Positions 1 to 7,585 of a stretch of DNA of 64,000 bases are shown here, piece after piece. The position numbers and the translations under genes are program-made. Positions within the stretch are counted from its first letter, which is position 1; each line of letters begins with the position of its first letter. This DNA is from Pseudomonas serbica (GTDB lineage Bacteria > Pseudomonadota > Gammaproteobacteria > Pseudomonadales > Pseudomonadaceae), in the NCBI RefSeq assembly GCF_028823535.1, contig NZ_JAQIYM010000003.1:372001-436000 (forward strand), read 5' to 3'. Below the pieces are notes generated by a model that was given only the letters and a program-made list of their open reading frames with translations, was not told the DNA's origin and searched no databases.

Positions 1-1
1 T

Positions 2-121
2 TATGATGAAGAAGGAAAAGCGGTGCGCGGCGGCACCTACTCCTGCGATCATTGGGGCATGGACGGCCAGGTATCGCCCTGCAAGCTGGATCAGTTGTTG
101 ACGCTCTGCCTGGAGAGCTAA
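2..121 (+). CDS. C-terminal fragment of an unrecognised protein
   Basis: An open frame enters from the left edge and ends at a TAA at 119-121, giving the last 39 residues of a protein. The tail contains two cysteines within SCDHW and SPCKL and ends in CLES. Its stop overlaps by 4 nt the end of the convergent small gene on the minus strand. I do not recognise the family, and too little is present to assign a role. It is kept because the frame is open from the edge and stops cleanly next to a plausible convergent gene. Confidence 0.4.
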   Translation, partial: YDEEGKAVRGGTYSCDHWGMDGQVSPCKLDQLLTLCLES

Positions 122-327
122 TGCACACTACCCAAGCCTTGGGCCTCGAGAATCATGCGGTCGAGCGTTGCGAGCATGTCGTCGACATCAATTTCCTGGA
201 AGCGGCCATTCGCCTCCTGCTCAAGGATCATGGCGGCGAATTCGTCGCTGTACTCGACCACCGCCTCAGCTTCAACCTGCGAGGGTGATGTGTCATCCGC
301 GTGACTGTCGGTTTCATCGTTACACAT
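118..327 (-). CDS. Small acidic hypothetical protein (69 aa)
   Basis: This is a strongly acidic 69-residue frame, rich in Glu and Asp, with short Asp/Glu runs such as EIDVDDM and a C-terminal hydrophobic helix around DRMILEAQGLG. I chose the ATG at 327 because GAGG lies about 6 nt upstream; a GTG directly before it is an alternative. It is the last gene of a leftward run of small genes behind the McrB/DUF2357 operon. Nothing in it suggests enzymatic motifs. Small acidic proteins in defence islands can be antitoxins, DNA mimics or phage-derived proteins, but nothing here distinguishes these. Confidence 0.45.
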   Translation of the reverse strand: MCNDETDSHADDTSPSQVEAEAVVEYSDEFAAMILEQEANGRFQEIDVDDMLATLDRMILEAQGLGSVH

Positions 328-353
328 CACGAACCTCGCACTGAGATGGGACT

Positions 354-614
354 TTAGCTGAACGGTCGCAACAGCTTGGCCTTGAAGATTTCCAGCCCCG
401 TAGCAGGCCGGACATCCAGGTCAACGTGCTGGCATGAGGGACAGGCCGAAAACCAGTCTCTGCCCTCACGCAGTGCGTCGCTGGGTGGCACCGTTGTCTT
501 ATGCCAGTGGCATTGGGGGCAGGTGAACGTGAAAGGATGGGGTGGCCAGGGCATAGAGATACACCAGTCAGTAGTAGAAAAATTGGAGTAGTCGTCAGGC
601 CGAATCACCGGCAC
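354..614 (-). CDS. Small zinc-ribbon-like protein (86 aa)
   Basis: The protein has two CxxC knuckles, CPQC near residue 33 and CPSC near residue 58, about 22 residues apart. This is the spacing of a single zinc ribbon, so a structural Zn2+ site is likely. The start is a GTG at 614 and lies inside the preceding 39-aa gene (20-nt overlap), suggesting translational coupling. Its place at the distal end of the McrB/DUF2357 operon suggests a nucleic-acid- or protein-binding accessory role, but this is inference. An internal ATG (MPWPP, residue 21) is an alternative start. The family is not recognised. Confidence 0.5.
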   Translation of the reverse strand: MPVIRPDDYSNFSTTDWCISMPWPPHPFTFTCPQCHWHKTTVPPSDALREGRDWFSACPSCQHVDLDVRPATGLEIFKAKLLRPFS

Positions 615-714
615 GCTTGTCCAGCTCCTGTTTCATCTCGTTGTATTCACGGAAGAACTCATAGCCCTTCTTTACAACGACGATGACGCCAATAATTGCG
701 AACAGGTTTTTCAT
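595..714 (-). CDS. 39-aa putative single-pass membrane peptide
   Basis: An ATG at 714 is preceded by GAGGG at about 8 nt and opens a 39-codon frame ending at a TGA at 595-597. The N-terminal part (LFAIIGVIVVV) is a short hydrophobic helix flanked by lysines. A charged amphipathic tail (REYNEMKQELDKR) follows. This is the layout of a small inner-membrane protein with a cytoplasmic tail. It overlaps the start of the zinc-ribbon gene and follows two larger membrane proteins in the same direction, so it may belong to the same membrane module. It resembles no family I know. Confidence 0.45.
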   Translation of the reverse strand: MKNLFAIIGVIVVVKKGYEFFREYNEMKQELDKRAGDSA

Positions 715-825
715 GCTACGGTCCCTCATGGTTGGCTGATGAGGCGAGCATGAGGGAGCAGCGCGACAAGACGTGTCGTGATCGGATGATCCGTCGGTGT
801 TTTGCTGACTACTGCCCCCTGCCCC

Positions 826-1386
826 CTACTCCTGCAAGAGTGCTTTTACCAATCGATAAGCCTCAGGCAACGCCATCTTCCCGCCTTCGACCGCCTCGAT
901 CAGCCGCAGCGCCTTATCTGCACTGATGACATCTTTCTCGATCACCTCGCGAAGTGACGAAATAAACCCGGACTTATCCAACAGCGTGACAGCCCCCATG
1001 CGCTCCTTGGCTTCCATCTCAGCCAACCGCTCCTGATAGACCAGCAACAACTCCTGCTTGCGGCCCTCTGACATCGCACCTCCCCGAATCCAGCGCGAGA
1101 CGCCGTAGGCCAGAACGCCACCGGCTGCCGCAGCGCCTAGTGCCCAGCCAAGTGGCGTCGCCGCCACGGCAGTGACACCCACCCAACCGGCGGCTGTGGT
1201 GAGGACCGGAATACTGGTCGCACCCGCGATACTCGCCACCGTGCCTGCTGCAGCGGCGCCGAGGCCGATACCGAGCGTGCTGATACCCACCTCCCCCAGG
1301 ATGCGTACACGGTCGTGGGGTGACCGTTCAAGCTCATCGATGACCTTGAGTAGCTGCTTTTTGCTGACCTTCGGCTGCCGACTCAT
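826..1386 (-). CDS. Glycine/alanine-rich putative membrane protein (186 aa), McrBC-like operon
   Basis: The 186-aa protein has a charged N-terminal third with a helix around residues 8-20. A long Gly/Ala-rich hydrophobic block follows (about residues 33-95), with small-residue repeats such as GIGLGAAAAG and GWALGAAAAGG that resemble glycine-zipper membrane helices. It ends in a helical C-terminal domain (about 105-186) with no cysteines. Its ATG overlaps the stop of the upstream gene as ATGA, so the two are translationally coupled. Glycine-zipper hairpins occur in pore-forming and membrane-perturbing proteins. A membrane effector coupled to the upstream McrB/nuclease pair is a reasonable hypothesis, not a demonstrated role. 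I do not recognise a named family. Confidence 0.55.
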   Translation of the reverse strand: MSRQPKVSKKQLLKVIDELERSPHDRVRILGEVGISTLGIGLGAAAAGTVASIAGATSIPVLTTAAGWVGVTAVAATPLGWALGAAAAGGVLAYGVSRWIRGGAMSEGRKQELLLVYQERLAEMEAKERMGAVTLLDKSGFISSLREVIEKDVISADKALRLIEAVEGGKMALPEAYRLVKALLQE

Positions 1387-1898
1387 GATGCTTTCGCCGA
1401 TGCCAGTTCAGCCATGACAAGCTGGAGAGTCTCAATGAATAGATCAAAGTACGTCCGAGCGATCTCGATCAGGTTCTGTGGAAGCTCCAGTAGGTTCACA
1501 CCTGCGCCTCTTCCGGTCGGTTGCTTATCGCTTTGATGACCGGAGACCGCGATCGTCAGGCCAAGCAGTGCACCTAACGGCGCCAATATCGAACCGAGCA
1601 ACGGAATCGCGGCAACCAGCGAAGCAATAGCCGCGCCCAATACAGTGCCAATGGCCAAGCCCTTATGCGCCGTGATGAATTCACGCAACTTCATCACGAT
1701 CAGCTTACCGATGGAGACAACCTTGTTACCTATACGCTGAGTCACTTTCACCAGCTCTTTGAGTCTTATAGCGATTTCGGGCGAGAGACCGCATTCCAGC
1801 AACCAGATATAAAGATCGCTGCTGGCCATGGAATCACTTTCGGCTTGCATGAGTGCAAGCTCAATCTCCGCTTGAGCCATTGAAATGATTGTTGTCAT
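1383..1898 (-). CDS. Putative membrane protein (171 aa), partner of the downstream glycine-rich protein
   Basis: The N-terminal 75 residues are helical and mixed in charge. A hydrophobic stretch at about residues 80-125 (AIGTVLGAAIASLVAAIPLL, then a Gly/Leu-rich second helix) could form a helical hairpin in the membrane. The C-terminal 40 residues form an amphipathic helix (IEIARTYFDLFIETLQLV). The ATG at 1898 has GGAAG about 5 nt upstream. The gene starts 42 nt after the DUF2357 nuclease gene and overlaps the next membrane-protein gene by 4 nt (ATGA). Two consecutive coupled hairpin-type membrane proteins suggest a hetero-oligomeric membrane component. No known family is assigned. Confidence 0.55.
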   Translation of the reverse strand: MTTIISMAQAEIELALMQAESDSMASSDLYIWLLECGLSPEIAIRLKELVKVTQRIGNKVVSIGKLIVMKLREFITAHKGLAIGTVLGAAIASLVAAIPLLGSILAPLGALLGLTIAVSGHQSDKQPTGRGAGVNLLELPQNLIEIARTYFDLFIETLQLVMAELASAKAS

Positions 1899-1940
1899 CG
1901 CGCTTCCTTTTTCAGTGTTACGTAAATTTCAGTTCAGTGG

Positions 1941-3533
1941 CTAAGGAATTGCGGCCATAGGAGGCACCGCTGACTCTGAATCTGTACAGCCCCTTACAAA
2001 GGGTTTTAACACCGCCTTCAATCCATTGTGTTCAACGCTCAGCACCGCGACGCCAACACCATTGGCTTTCTGGTACGTCATCGTCTCCAATAATGGTGCA
2101 CCTCCTGAACGAGGCACCAGCAATATCGATAAATCCGGCTTGCGGCCCTTCCAGCGCAAGCAGTCCCGGTACAAATGCGCCGACACCATGCCCTCCAGTA
2201 CCCACTTGCGCTCAACCCGGTACTTGGCGTCCATCACAATGAACGAGCTCCCCGCCGGGCTTTCCACCGTAACGACAATGTCAGGACGGCGCTCTCCAGA
2301 AATGCTGGAAAAACCGTGACTGGTTTTTTGGTCGAACGCCGGGCAGCACACCTGTAGCCAGACATCGACCTGAGTCTCAGCTCCCCTCCCTTCACAACGT
2401 ACGACGTCCACGCGTGAACCGGGCCAACAGTCATGCCACTGCAGGTCGGGATAGATCGACTTCATCATGGCCACCACCTGGAGGTAGCACCAACGCTCGT
2501 ATATCTCCCACGTAGGGCTGATCCATAAGCGCTCTCCCTCGCTACTGCCGTCAATACCAGGACGCAGCACATACCATCCATGGCGATAAGCCCGAGCGTA
2601 AGCCGGATGAGCGGAAATAGCATTGAGCCCGGCAGCGGTAATACGAGGCTGACGCAGGGAGCAAAACGGTTCACTGCGTTGAATTCTACGAAGGTCACTG
2701 TGCAAGCCTTCGAGGAACTCAATCCGCCGTCCAAGCCGAGGAACCAACGCGGAGCGAGCCCCCGTGTCGCCCTCCCCTTCAATGATCTTTTGCAACGCGG
2801 CAATAACGTGACGGCTACGTCGCAGGGTTTCGCCAAGGACAACAGCCAAAGCCTGATTGGCTGGATTATCCAGGTCTTCGAACACCGTGGGCACATCAAA
2901 GTGCAACACCTCACCACTGGCATTGGCCTGTTCGAGGTTATAGAGCAACGCCGTCGCCGCAGGATCTTGCAAGGCACTGCGCAGGGTCTGGCGATCGATA
3001 CGACGCAATTGGTGCGCTGGCCGTAATGTGCGCTCTCGGTGCAACCGTGTCAGCGGCTTGCGCAAGACTTCGGTAAACGCTGACAACAACGCCGGGCCAT
3101 AACGTTTCAGTCGAGCATATTGCAGGTGCGGGTTGCTGGTTCGTCCCTCACGACCCACCTCCAACTGGGCGTACTCATTGCCCAACAGCAACCGTGTATC
3201 GAAGGCAAGGAGTTCGTCGAGCATCGCGGCAAACGAAGTCTCGCCGAGCTTGTTTTGATCTGGAGCCACATCAAAGTGGTAGGTCGCCAAGACTTTGCCG
3301 CTGGTATCAACCAACTCAGCGATGACTTTGCCGGCATAAAAACCCGGTTCCCATCGCCACGCGTCAAATGCCTCATGGCGCGAGGCCTCCAACGGCTCAT
3401 CATCAACAAACAAGCGCGACTCGGGGACAATCTCGAAATAATAAGTGCCACGCTCCATGAACCCCGAAGCCAACGCTTCGGGGCTGACCGTGAACGTGCC
3501 GCCTTGTTTATCAATGCATCGGATAATCGCCAT
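1941..3533 (-). CDS. DUF2357 / PD-(D/E)XK nuclease protein, McrC-like subunit
   Basis: A 530-aa protein with an N-terminal beta-rich region, a helical DUF2357-like middle and a C-terminal nuclease core. The core motif is RRPDIVV at about residue 420 followed by FIVMDAKYR at about 436, the D...DxK pattern of PD-(D/E)XK nucleases. Proteins of this type (DUF2357/DUF524) act as the McrC-like partner of McrB-type AAA+ NTPases, supplying DNA cleavage. The gene begins 3 nt after the McrB-like ATPase gene, which supports a two-subunit complex. The substrate (modified DNA, phage DNA ends or RNA) cannot be read from sequence. Confidence 0.8.
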   Translation of the reverse strand: MAIIRCIDKQGGTFTVSPEALASGFMERGTYYFEIVPESRLFVDDEPLEASRHEAFDAWRWEPGFYAGKVIAELVDTSGKVLATYHFDVAPDQNKLGETSFAAMLDELLAFDTRLLLGNEYAQLEVGREGRTSNPHLQYARLKRYGPALLSAFTEVLRKPLTRLHRERTLRPAHQLRRIDRQTLRSALQDPAATALLYNLEQANASGEVLHFDVPTVFEDLDNPANQALAVVLGETLRRSRHVIAALQKIIEGEGDTGARSALVPRLGRRIEFLEGLHSDLRRIQRSEPFCSLRQPRITAAGLNAISAHPAYARAYRHGWYVLRPGIDGSSEGERLWISPTWEIYERWCYLQVVAMMKSIYPDLQWHDCWPGSRVDVVRCEGRGAETQVDVWLQVCCPAFDQKTSHGFSSISGERRPDIVVTVESPAGSSFIVMDAKYRVERKWVLEGMVSAHLYRDCLRWKGRKPDLSILLVPRSGGAPLLETMTYQKANGVGVAVLSVEHNGLKAVLKPFVRGCTDSESAVPPMAAIP

Positions 3534-3536
3534 GGT

Positions 3537-5801
3537 TCAGCGCCAGAACCGGGCGGAACCCAGAGAGCGCAAATCATCCTGTAATTCGGCGACTTTGGCT
3601 GCCGAGTCCGCAAGCCTCATATCCCGCAACAAGGTGCTGGTGTCCGCGAAGGCAGTCTGGACCCGTGGTGTGTCTTCACCGCGAAGTTTGGGCAGGACTT
3701 TGGCGTAGATGGCTTGATCCAGTGCTGTATCGAAATCAATCACACCACCGCGCTCGGCCTGCTCGATATAGCCGATAACATCATGGATCGTCCGCCAGCC
3801 AAAATGCAGGCGTGCCGGGCGCAAGGCCTTGACCAACCCTTTGAGCGTGTTGCGCACTCTATCAACTTGTTCCTCGACCAAAGCGCTGGTTTTCCAGCCA
3901 GGGAACGCCTCAACATCGATATCCCAGAACTCGATCACTGCCGCCCGATCGAGCACCTTGTCGCTCAGACCATGTGTCGTTTCATCCATATTCACGGTGC
4001 CGATGATCACCAGGTTGCTCGGGTACGTGATGGTCGCCGGCACACCGCTGATATCATTGTCCTGAGCATGGAGCTCAATGTGATCACCTGTCTCCATGGC
4101 AGAAAGCAGCGGCGCCAAATATTGCTCCGGGTGCGACAGGTTCATTTCGTCGAGCACAACCGTGTATGGACGCTCGGAGTCGGCACTGGCTCTCAGCAGG
4201 AAATCGACGAATGCCGTGCGTACGTAGCTCTCGCTATTCAATGGATTGACGTAACCCAGCAGGCAAGAGGGGTCATGCCAACCAGGCTGCACGGGGATCG
4301 TCAGCAGTCCCTCTGCGGGGTGGGTTTGCCCCTCGTGCAACGCAAGCGCGTACCCCCGCGCCAGTACCGTCTTACCGGCACCGCTGAGCCCGGTGAGGAC
4401 CGCGAAGTGACGGCGCTGGTGACTCCACAGTCCGGCATCAAGGCGGGCAACCAGGCTGATCGGGAAGGCGATATCTTCCGGGAAACTATGCAGGATGGTT
4501 TCCAGCGAGGGGCGCTCGAATGGCGCTGCCTCTACACTGGACGGTACTACGCTGGCTGCAACGCTCCCCGCCTCCGGAGCAAGCGATTGGGGTTCCCAGT
4601 AGATTTGCGCTGCCCAGGTTTCGCCAAGCTCGGTCAAGTGCTGCAGTTTGTCTGCTCTGGTTTCCACCAATTGCAGGGCACGCAGCCAAAACGTCAGGCT
4701 GGTCAATGCTCGGTCGCTGGTCCACCCGGGGTTTACCTTTCTCAAGATTTCATTCATCGCACTGACAGACATTGGGCCGCTGCGCAATGCATAGAGCATG
4801 TGATCAACCCCGAGTACCCGAGTCAGCAGCCAGTCCGATACTTCATCAGGCTCGCCTGTCTCCAGCAGTCCCTCACCTCGCGGTGTCAGATGGATCTCGT
4901 CGCCTTGAGCCCGCAGCACGCCCCATTCGGCAATGAGTGAATTGAGATGCGTTCGGATGCTCGAGGTGGCGTGACTTGGGTTGATCGAGCGCATGTGCTC
5001 CACCAAGTCCTCTCGCTTGCACCCCTCTTTGGCGAACTCAATGATCGCCCTGATGGTCGCGATACCACCACCAATGGCCAGCATGCCGCGGCGTCGGCGC
5101 TCAGCAGGTAAAGGATTTAGACGCTCCTGACCCGTGCTGGGGTCAGCGATTTCCGTGGCTTCGGCTTCCTGCTCCTGGACGAATTTCATATAGAGCAACC
5201 AAGGTAGGGTCATACGCTCCAGCGACGGTGTTGACAGCCCTTCTTCCCGTTTACCCAAAACATTGTTCAAGCGTTCAAGTACGCCCTGGTGCAGAGAAAG
5301 ATCACGCTCCGCACCTCCTACGCCTATCAACGACGCCAAAGTACGCAATTTGGGATAGTGAGCGAGTGTGGTCAGTTCTGTTGGGCACAACGCGGCGAAT
5401 AGACGATATTTTTTGAGCCGAGGGTTGCGCCGCACAGCGGGTGGAGCGACGAGTTGATTCAACTCGCGCCAGCCTTCCTTGAGCACTTGATCATGAAGAT
5501 GAGCGTCAGCATTTTTTAACGATGCCCGAAGAGTCCAAAGGCATTCGGCGACTCTGGGATCGGCGATCACCTCTGACACATTGACCGTGCCCATGCCCGT
5601 TGTTGTAATGACCTCACTTTCCCACAGCAGCTCTTGAAACGCTGGACTACAAAACTCCTCTTGATCAGAGTCTTGTACCTTACGAAGGAACTCCGACAGC
5701 TTTTTCAGCCAGCTCTGATACCAAGGCAGCTCACGATGATGCGCCAATACCGCCTCACAGGCTGCCTTCAGATTTCCGTCATCCTTCAGATCTACCGCCA
5801 C
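3537..5801 (-). CDS. McrB-like AAA+ ATPase/GTPase of a McrBC-type system
   Basis: A 754-aa protein. The first 450 residues contain helical and winged-helix-like segments, likely the target-recognition part. The C-terminal motor has Walker A (GLSGAGKT, about 470), Walker B (TVVLDEMNLS, about 550) and a McrB-type sensor (GTVNMDETT, about 604) followed by LSDKVLDRA. The NMD triplet corresponds to the N-x-D variant of the McrB signature. The ring is expected to bind the DUF2357 nuclease encoded 3 nt downstream and drive translocation-coupled cleavage. The start is a GTG with AAGGGG about 9 nt upstream; a nearby ATG is out of frame. The N-terminus differs from the DUF3578 domain of E. coli McrB, so recognition specificity is unknown. 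Confidence 0.82.
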   Translation of the reverse strand: MAVDLKDDGNLKAACEAVLAHHRELPWYQSWLKKLSEFLRKVQDSDQEEFCSPAFQELLWESEVITTTGMGTVNVSEVIADPRVAECLWTLRASLKNADAHLHDQVLKEGWRELNQLVAPPAVRRNPRLKKYRLFAALCPTELTTLAHYPKLRTLASLIGVGGAERDLSLHQGVLERLNNVLGKREEGLSTPSLERMTLPWLLYMKFVQEQEAEATEIADPSTGQERLNPLPAERRRRGMLAIGGGIATIRAIIEFAKEGCKREDLVEHMRSINPSHATSSIRTHLNSLIAEWGVLRAQGDEIHLTPRGEGLLETGEPDEVSDWLLTRVLGVDHMLYALRSGPMSVSAMNEILRKVNPGWTSDRALTSLTFWLRALQLVETRADKLQHLTELGETWAAQIYWEPQSLAPEAGSVAASVVPSSVEAAPFERPSLETILHSFPEDIAFPISLVARLDAGLWSHQRRHFAVLTGLSGAGKTVLARGYALALHEGQTHPAEGLLTIPVQPGWHDPSCLLGYVNPLNSESYVRTAFVDFLLRASADSERPYTVVLDEMNLSHPEQYLAPLLSAMETGDHIELHAQDNDISGVPATITYPSNLVIIGTVNMDETTHGLSDKVLDRAAVIEFWDIDVEAFPGWKTSALVEEQVDRVRNTLKGLVKALRPARLHFGWRTIHDVIGYIEQAERGGVIDFDTALDQAIYAKVLPKLRGEDTPRVQTAFADTSTLLRDMRLADSAAKVAELQDDLRSLGSARFWR

Positions 5802-6186
5802 AAGCCATGCCCCTTATTGTCCTGTTTGGGCAACCGCGCCCAATTCCGTTTCTGCTAAATACTTGCTTGCGGAGCCAAACCAACATCTTGGATAAAGCGC
5901 CCGGTGCCACCCGCTCCTGACTCGTTACCATTCAGGCAAATACTTGGGTCATTTTCCGCCCAACACTCGAGCCATCAAATTGACATCACCCCATACTGCA
6001 CGCCAAACAGCAGCCCTGCAATCTGCTCTGCGACGGTGAATATGCCGAGCATTCAATCCTTTGATCTCACCACGATCAACACGTGAGATTAGCTGCGGAA
6101 CACCGGCTCGCGATACCAAACCAGGATGCACATAACCTCATGCACAGGCTCATCAATCAAAGGGTCTTGCACCAAGGCCCTCACAT
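5802..6186. other. 385-nt gap upstream of the McrB-like operon
   Basis: No convincing gene. It should hold the promoter of the leftward McrB/DUF2357 operon near its left end and the 3' end of the small membrane-protein transcript at its right end. A 60-codon minus-strand frame (5949-6131) and a hydrophobic 25-codon minus-strand frame around 5975-6055 are open but have no supporting features. I saw no clear terminator hairpin. Confidence 0.4.
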
Positions 6187-6462
6187 CTACGGCAGCAATG
6201 CCTGCAGAATCTCAACTTTGCGCTGCAACTGCTCCACATGAGCCTTTTCCGCCCGCAGCGCCGATTTCAGCTCTCGATTTTCTTCGGCGTGCCAGCTCAA
6301 CCGCGCCTGACGCTCCTTCGTCGTCGCATACCAATGCTCGAGCAATCTCCAGGCTTTGTTAGTCTGCAGATACTGCACCAGAAGCATCAGCAGGATCATT
6401 AACAGCATCAGCATCGCTACCGACGCTATCCAATCCAAACCATCCATAAACATATCCCTCAT
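6187..6462 (-). CDS. Small membrane-anchored coiled-coil protein (91 aa)
   Basis: An ATG at 6462 with GGAG 8 nt upstream gives a 91-aa protein. It has a strongly hydrophobic helix at about residues 11-34 (VAMLMLLMILLMLLV) and then a long charged helix with heptad-like leucines (ENRELKSALRAEKAHVEQL), i.e. a membrane anchor plus cytoplasmic coiled coil. The same frame extends upstream to a GTG at 6549, but that would read through the palindromes of the promoter, so the shorter start is preferred. It is divergent from the WYL regulator and points toward the McrBC-like operon. The function is unknown. Confidence 0.6.
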   Translation of the reverse strand: MRDMFMDGLDWIASVAMLMLLMILLMLLVQYLQTNKAWRLLEHWYATTKERQARLSWHAEENRELKSALRAEKAHVEQLQRKVEILQALLP

Positions 6463-6499
6463 GTCGTCAACTCCAAACTTGCCAGAGTCACGATATGTA

Positions 6500-6528
6500 G
6501 TGTCAAACGACACGTCTAGAATGTAGAC
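6500..6528. promoter_or_regulatory. Two abutting inverted repeats in a divergent promoter, candidate WYL-regulator operator
   Basis: GTGTC-aaac-GACAC (6500-6513) is followed directly by GTCTA-gaatg-TAGAC (6514-6528). Both have perfect 5-bp arms. They sit between the leftward membrane/coiled-coil gene and the rightward WYL regulator, 36 nt before the regulator's start. BrxR/CapW-type WYL repressors bind inverted repeats near their own promoters, so autoregulation here is a natural inference. Confidence 0.5.
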
Positions 6529-6564
6529 TTGTACAGGTAAAGTATTCACTCACATGGAGGCGAC

Positions 6565-7440
6565 ATGAAACGCAAACAAACCATCGAGCAGGTCCGTTGG
6601 GACCTCGCCCTTCGTTACCGACTGATCGAAACTGTCGCGTGGTGGGAAGGCCGGCTGACCACGGTGCACTTGACGCAGAGCTTCGGCATCAGCCGTCAGC
6701 AAGCATCCAAGGACATCAACACCTACATCACCGAACATGCGCCTAAAAACCTTACATACGATCGACAGATCAAAGGTTACGTGCCGAGCAAACAGTTCAA
6801 GCCACTGTTCATCGATGACAGCGCCAGTGCCTACCTGCACCTGCTTTACCAGAACAATGCACGGGCGCCTCACGTTGAAGGGCTGGCATTGGCCTATGCC
6901 CACACCAAAGTCCTGGAGGTACCTGATCGCTCGATCAAGGCCGAGATATTGCGACCACTTCTCAAAGCCTGCCGGGAACATCTACGCCTGGACATCGATT
7001 ACGTCTCGCTGAACAGTCCCAAGCCTGAGGGGCGAACCATTGCGCCGCATACGCTGGTTTACACAGGTATGCGCTGGCATGTGCGCGCCTACTGCGAAAA
7101 AAACCGCGAGTACCGGGACTTTGTGCTGAGTCGACTGCGTGGAGTGCCTGACTTGATGGACGGCGAAACCGAGAATGGCATCGCGCTCGACAGCCAATGG
7201 AACAGCGAAGTCAACGTCATCATCAAACCCGATGAACGCCTGACGTTGACCCAGAAAGCAATCATCGAAGAGGATTTCGGCATGGTCGATGGGCGCCTGC
7301 AAATTCCCAGTCGCCAGGCGCTGGTCAAGTATGTGTTGCAGCGGTATCAAATTGATCCGAAGAACCTGGACCCGAAACCAGAGGCGCAACAGATCGTGGT
7401 GGAGAACCTGAAAGAGCTGAAACCCTGGTTGTATGACTGA
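6565..7440 (+). CDS. WYL-domain transcriptional regulator, BrxR/CapW-like
   Basis: A 291-aa protein with an N-terminal winged helix (about residues 10-65, with SFGISRQQASKDI as recognition-helix region). A central WYL-type domain follows (about 115-195, with SPKPEGRTIAPHTLVY and MRWHVRAYC), then a C-terminal WCX-like extension. This order matches BrxR/CapW/PafBC-like regulators that repress phage-defence operons and respond to ligand or nucleic-acid signals. GGAGG sits just upstream of the ATG. Two palindromes in the divergent promoter are candidate operators. It could regulate the McrBC-like operon to its left, the 225-aa unknown to its right, or both. Confidence 0.75.
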   Translation: MKRKQTIEQVRWDLALRYRLIETVAWWEGRLTTVHLTQSFGISRQQASKDINTYITEHAPKNLTYDRQIKGYVPSKQFKPLFIDDSASAYLHLLYQNNARAPHVEGLALAYAHTKVLEVPDRSIKAEILRPLLKACREHLRLDIDYVSLNSPKPEGRTIAPHTLVYTGMRWHVRAYCEKNREYRDFVLSRLRGVPDLMDGETENGIALDSQWNSEVNVIIKPDERLTLTQKAIIEEDFGMVDGRLQIPSRQALVKYVLQRYQIDPKNLDPKPEAQQIVVENLKELKPWLYD

Positions 7441-7452
7441 TACCGGTCCCTT

Positions 7453-7493
7453 TCGACTGCCGTGTTCGCGACAACCTTGCCACTGGCAGTCGA
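7453..7493. repeat. Inverted repeat after the WYL gene
   Basis: TCGACTGCC (7453-7461) and GGCAGTCGA (7485-7493) are perfect 9-bp arms with a 23-nt loop, starting 12 nt after the WYL stop codon. No T-run follows on the plus strand, so a standard intrinsic terminator is unlikely. It could be an RNA hairpin separating the two genes or a protein-binding site. Confidence 0.4.
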
Positions 7494-7520
7494 CCTCAAA
7501 AAAGACCGAGCCCTGACGCA

Positions 7521-7541
7521 GTGCGACATGATCTGTCGCAC
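7521..7541. promoter_or_regulatory. Perfect 8-bp palindrome upstream of the 225-aa gene
   Basis: GTGCGACA-tgatc-TGTCGCAC is a perfect palindrome with a 5-nt centre, 44 nt before the TTG start of the unknown gene. Its compact symmetry fits an operator for a dimeric regulator such as the adjacent WYL protein. It is not identical in sequence to the two palindromes upstream of that regulator. Confidence 0.4.
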
Positions 7542-7585
7542 GAAGTGATCAAGCTCTGCCTCAGTCCCCACGAGAGAACTCGATA

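Noticed and set aside
5949..6131. 60-codon minus-strand frame in the gap before the McrB-like operon
   Set aside because: GTG start with no Shine-Dalgarno and Arg-rich composition; no domain could be recognised.
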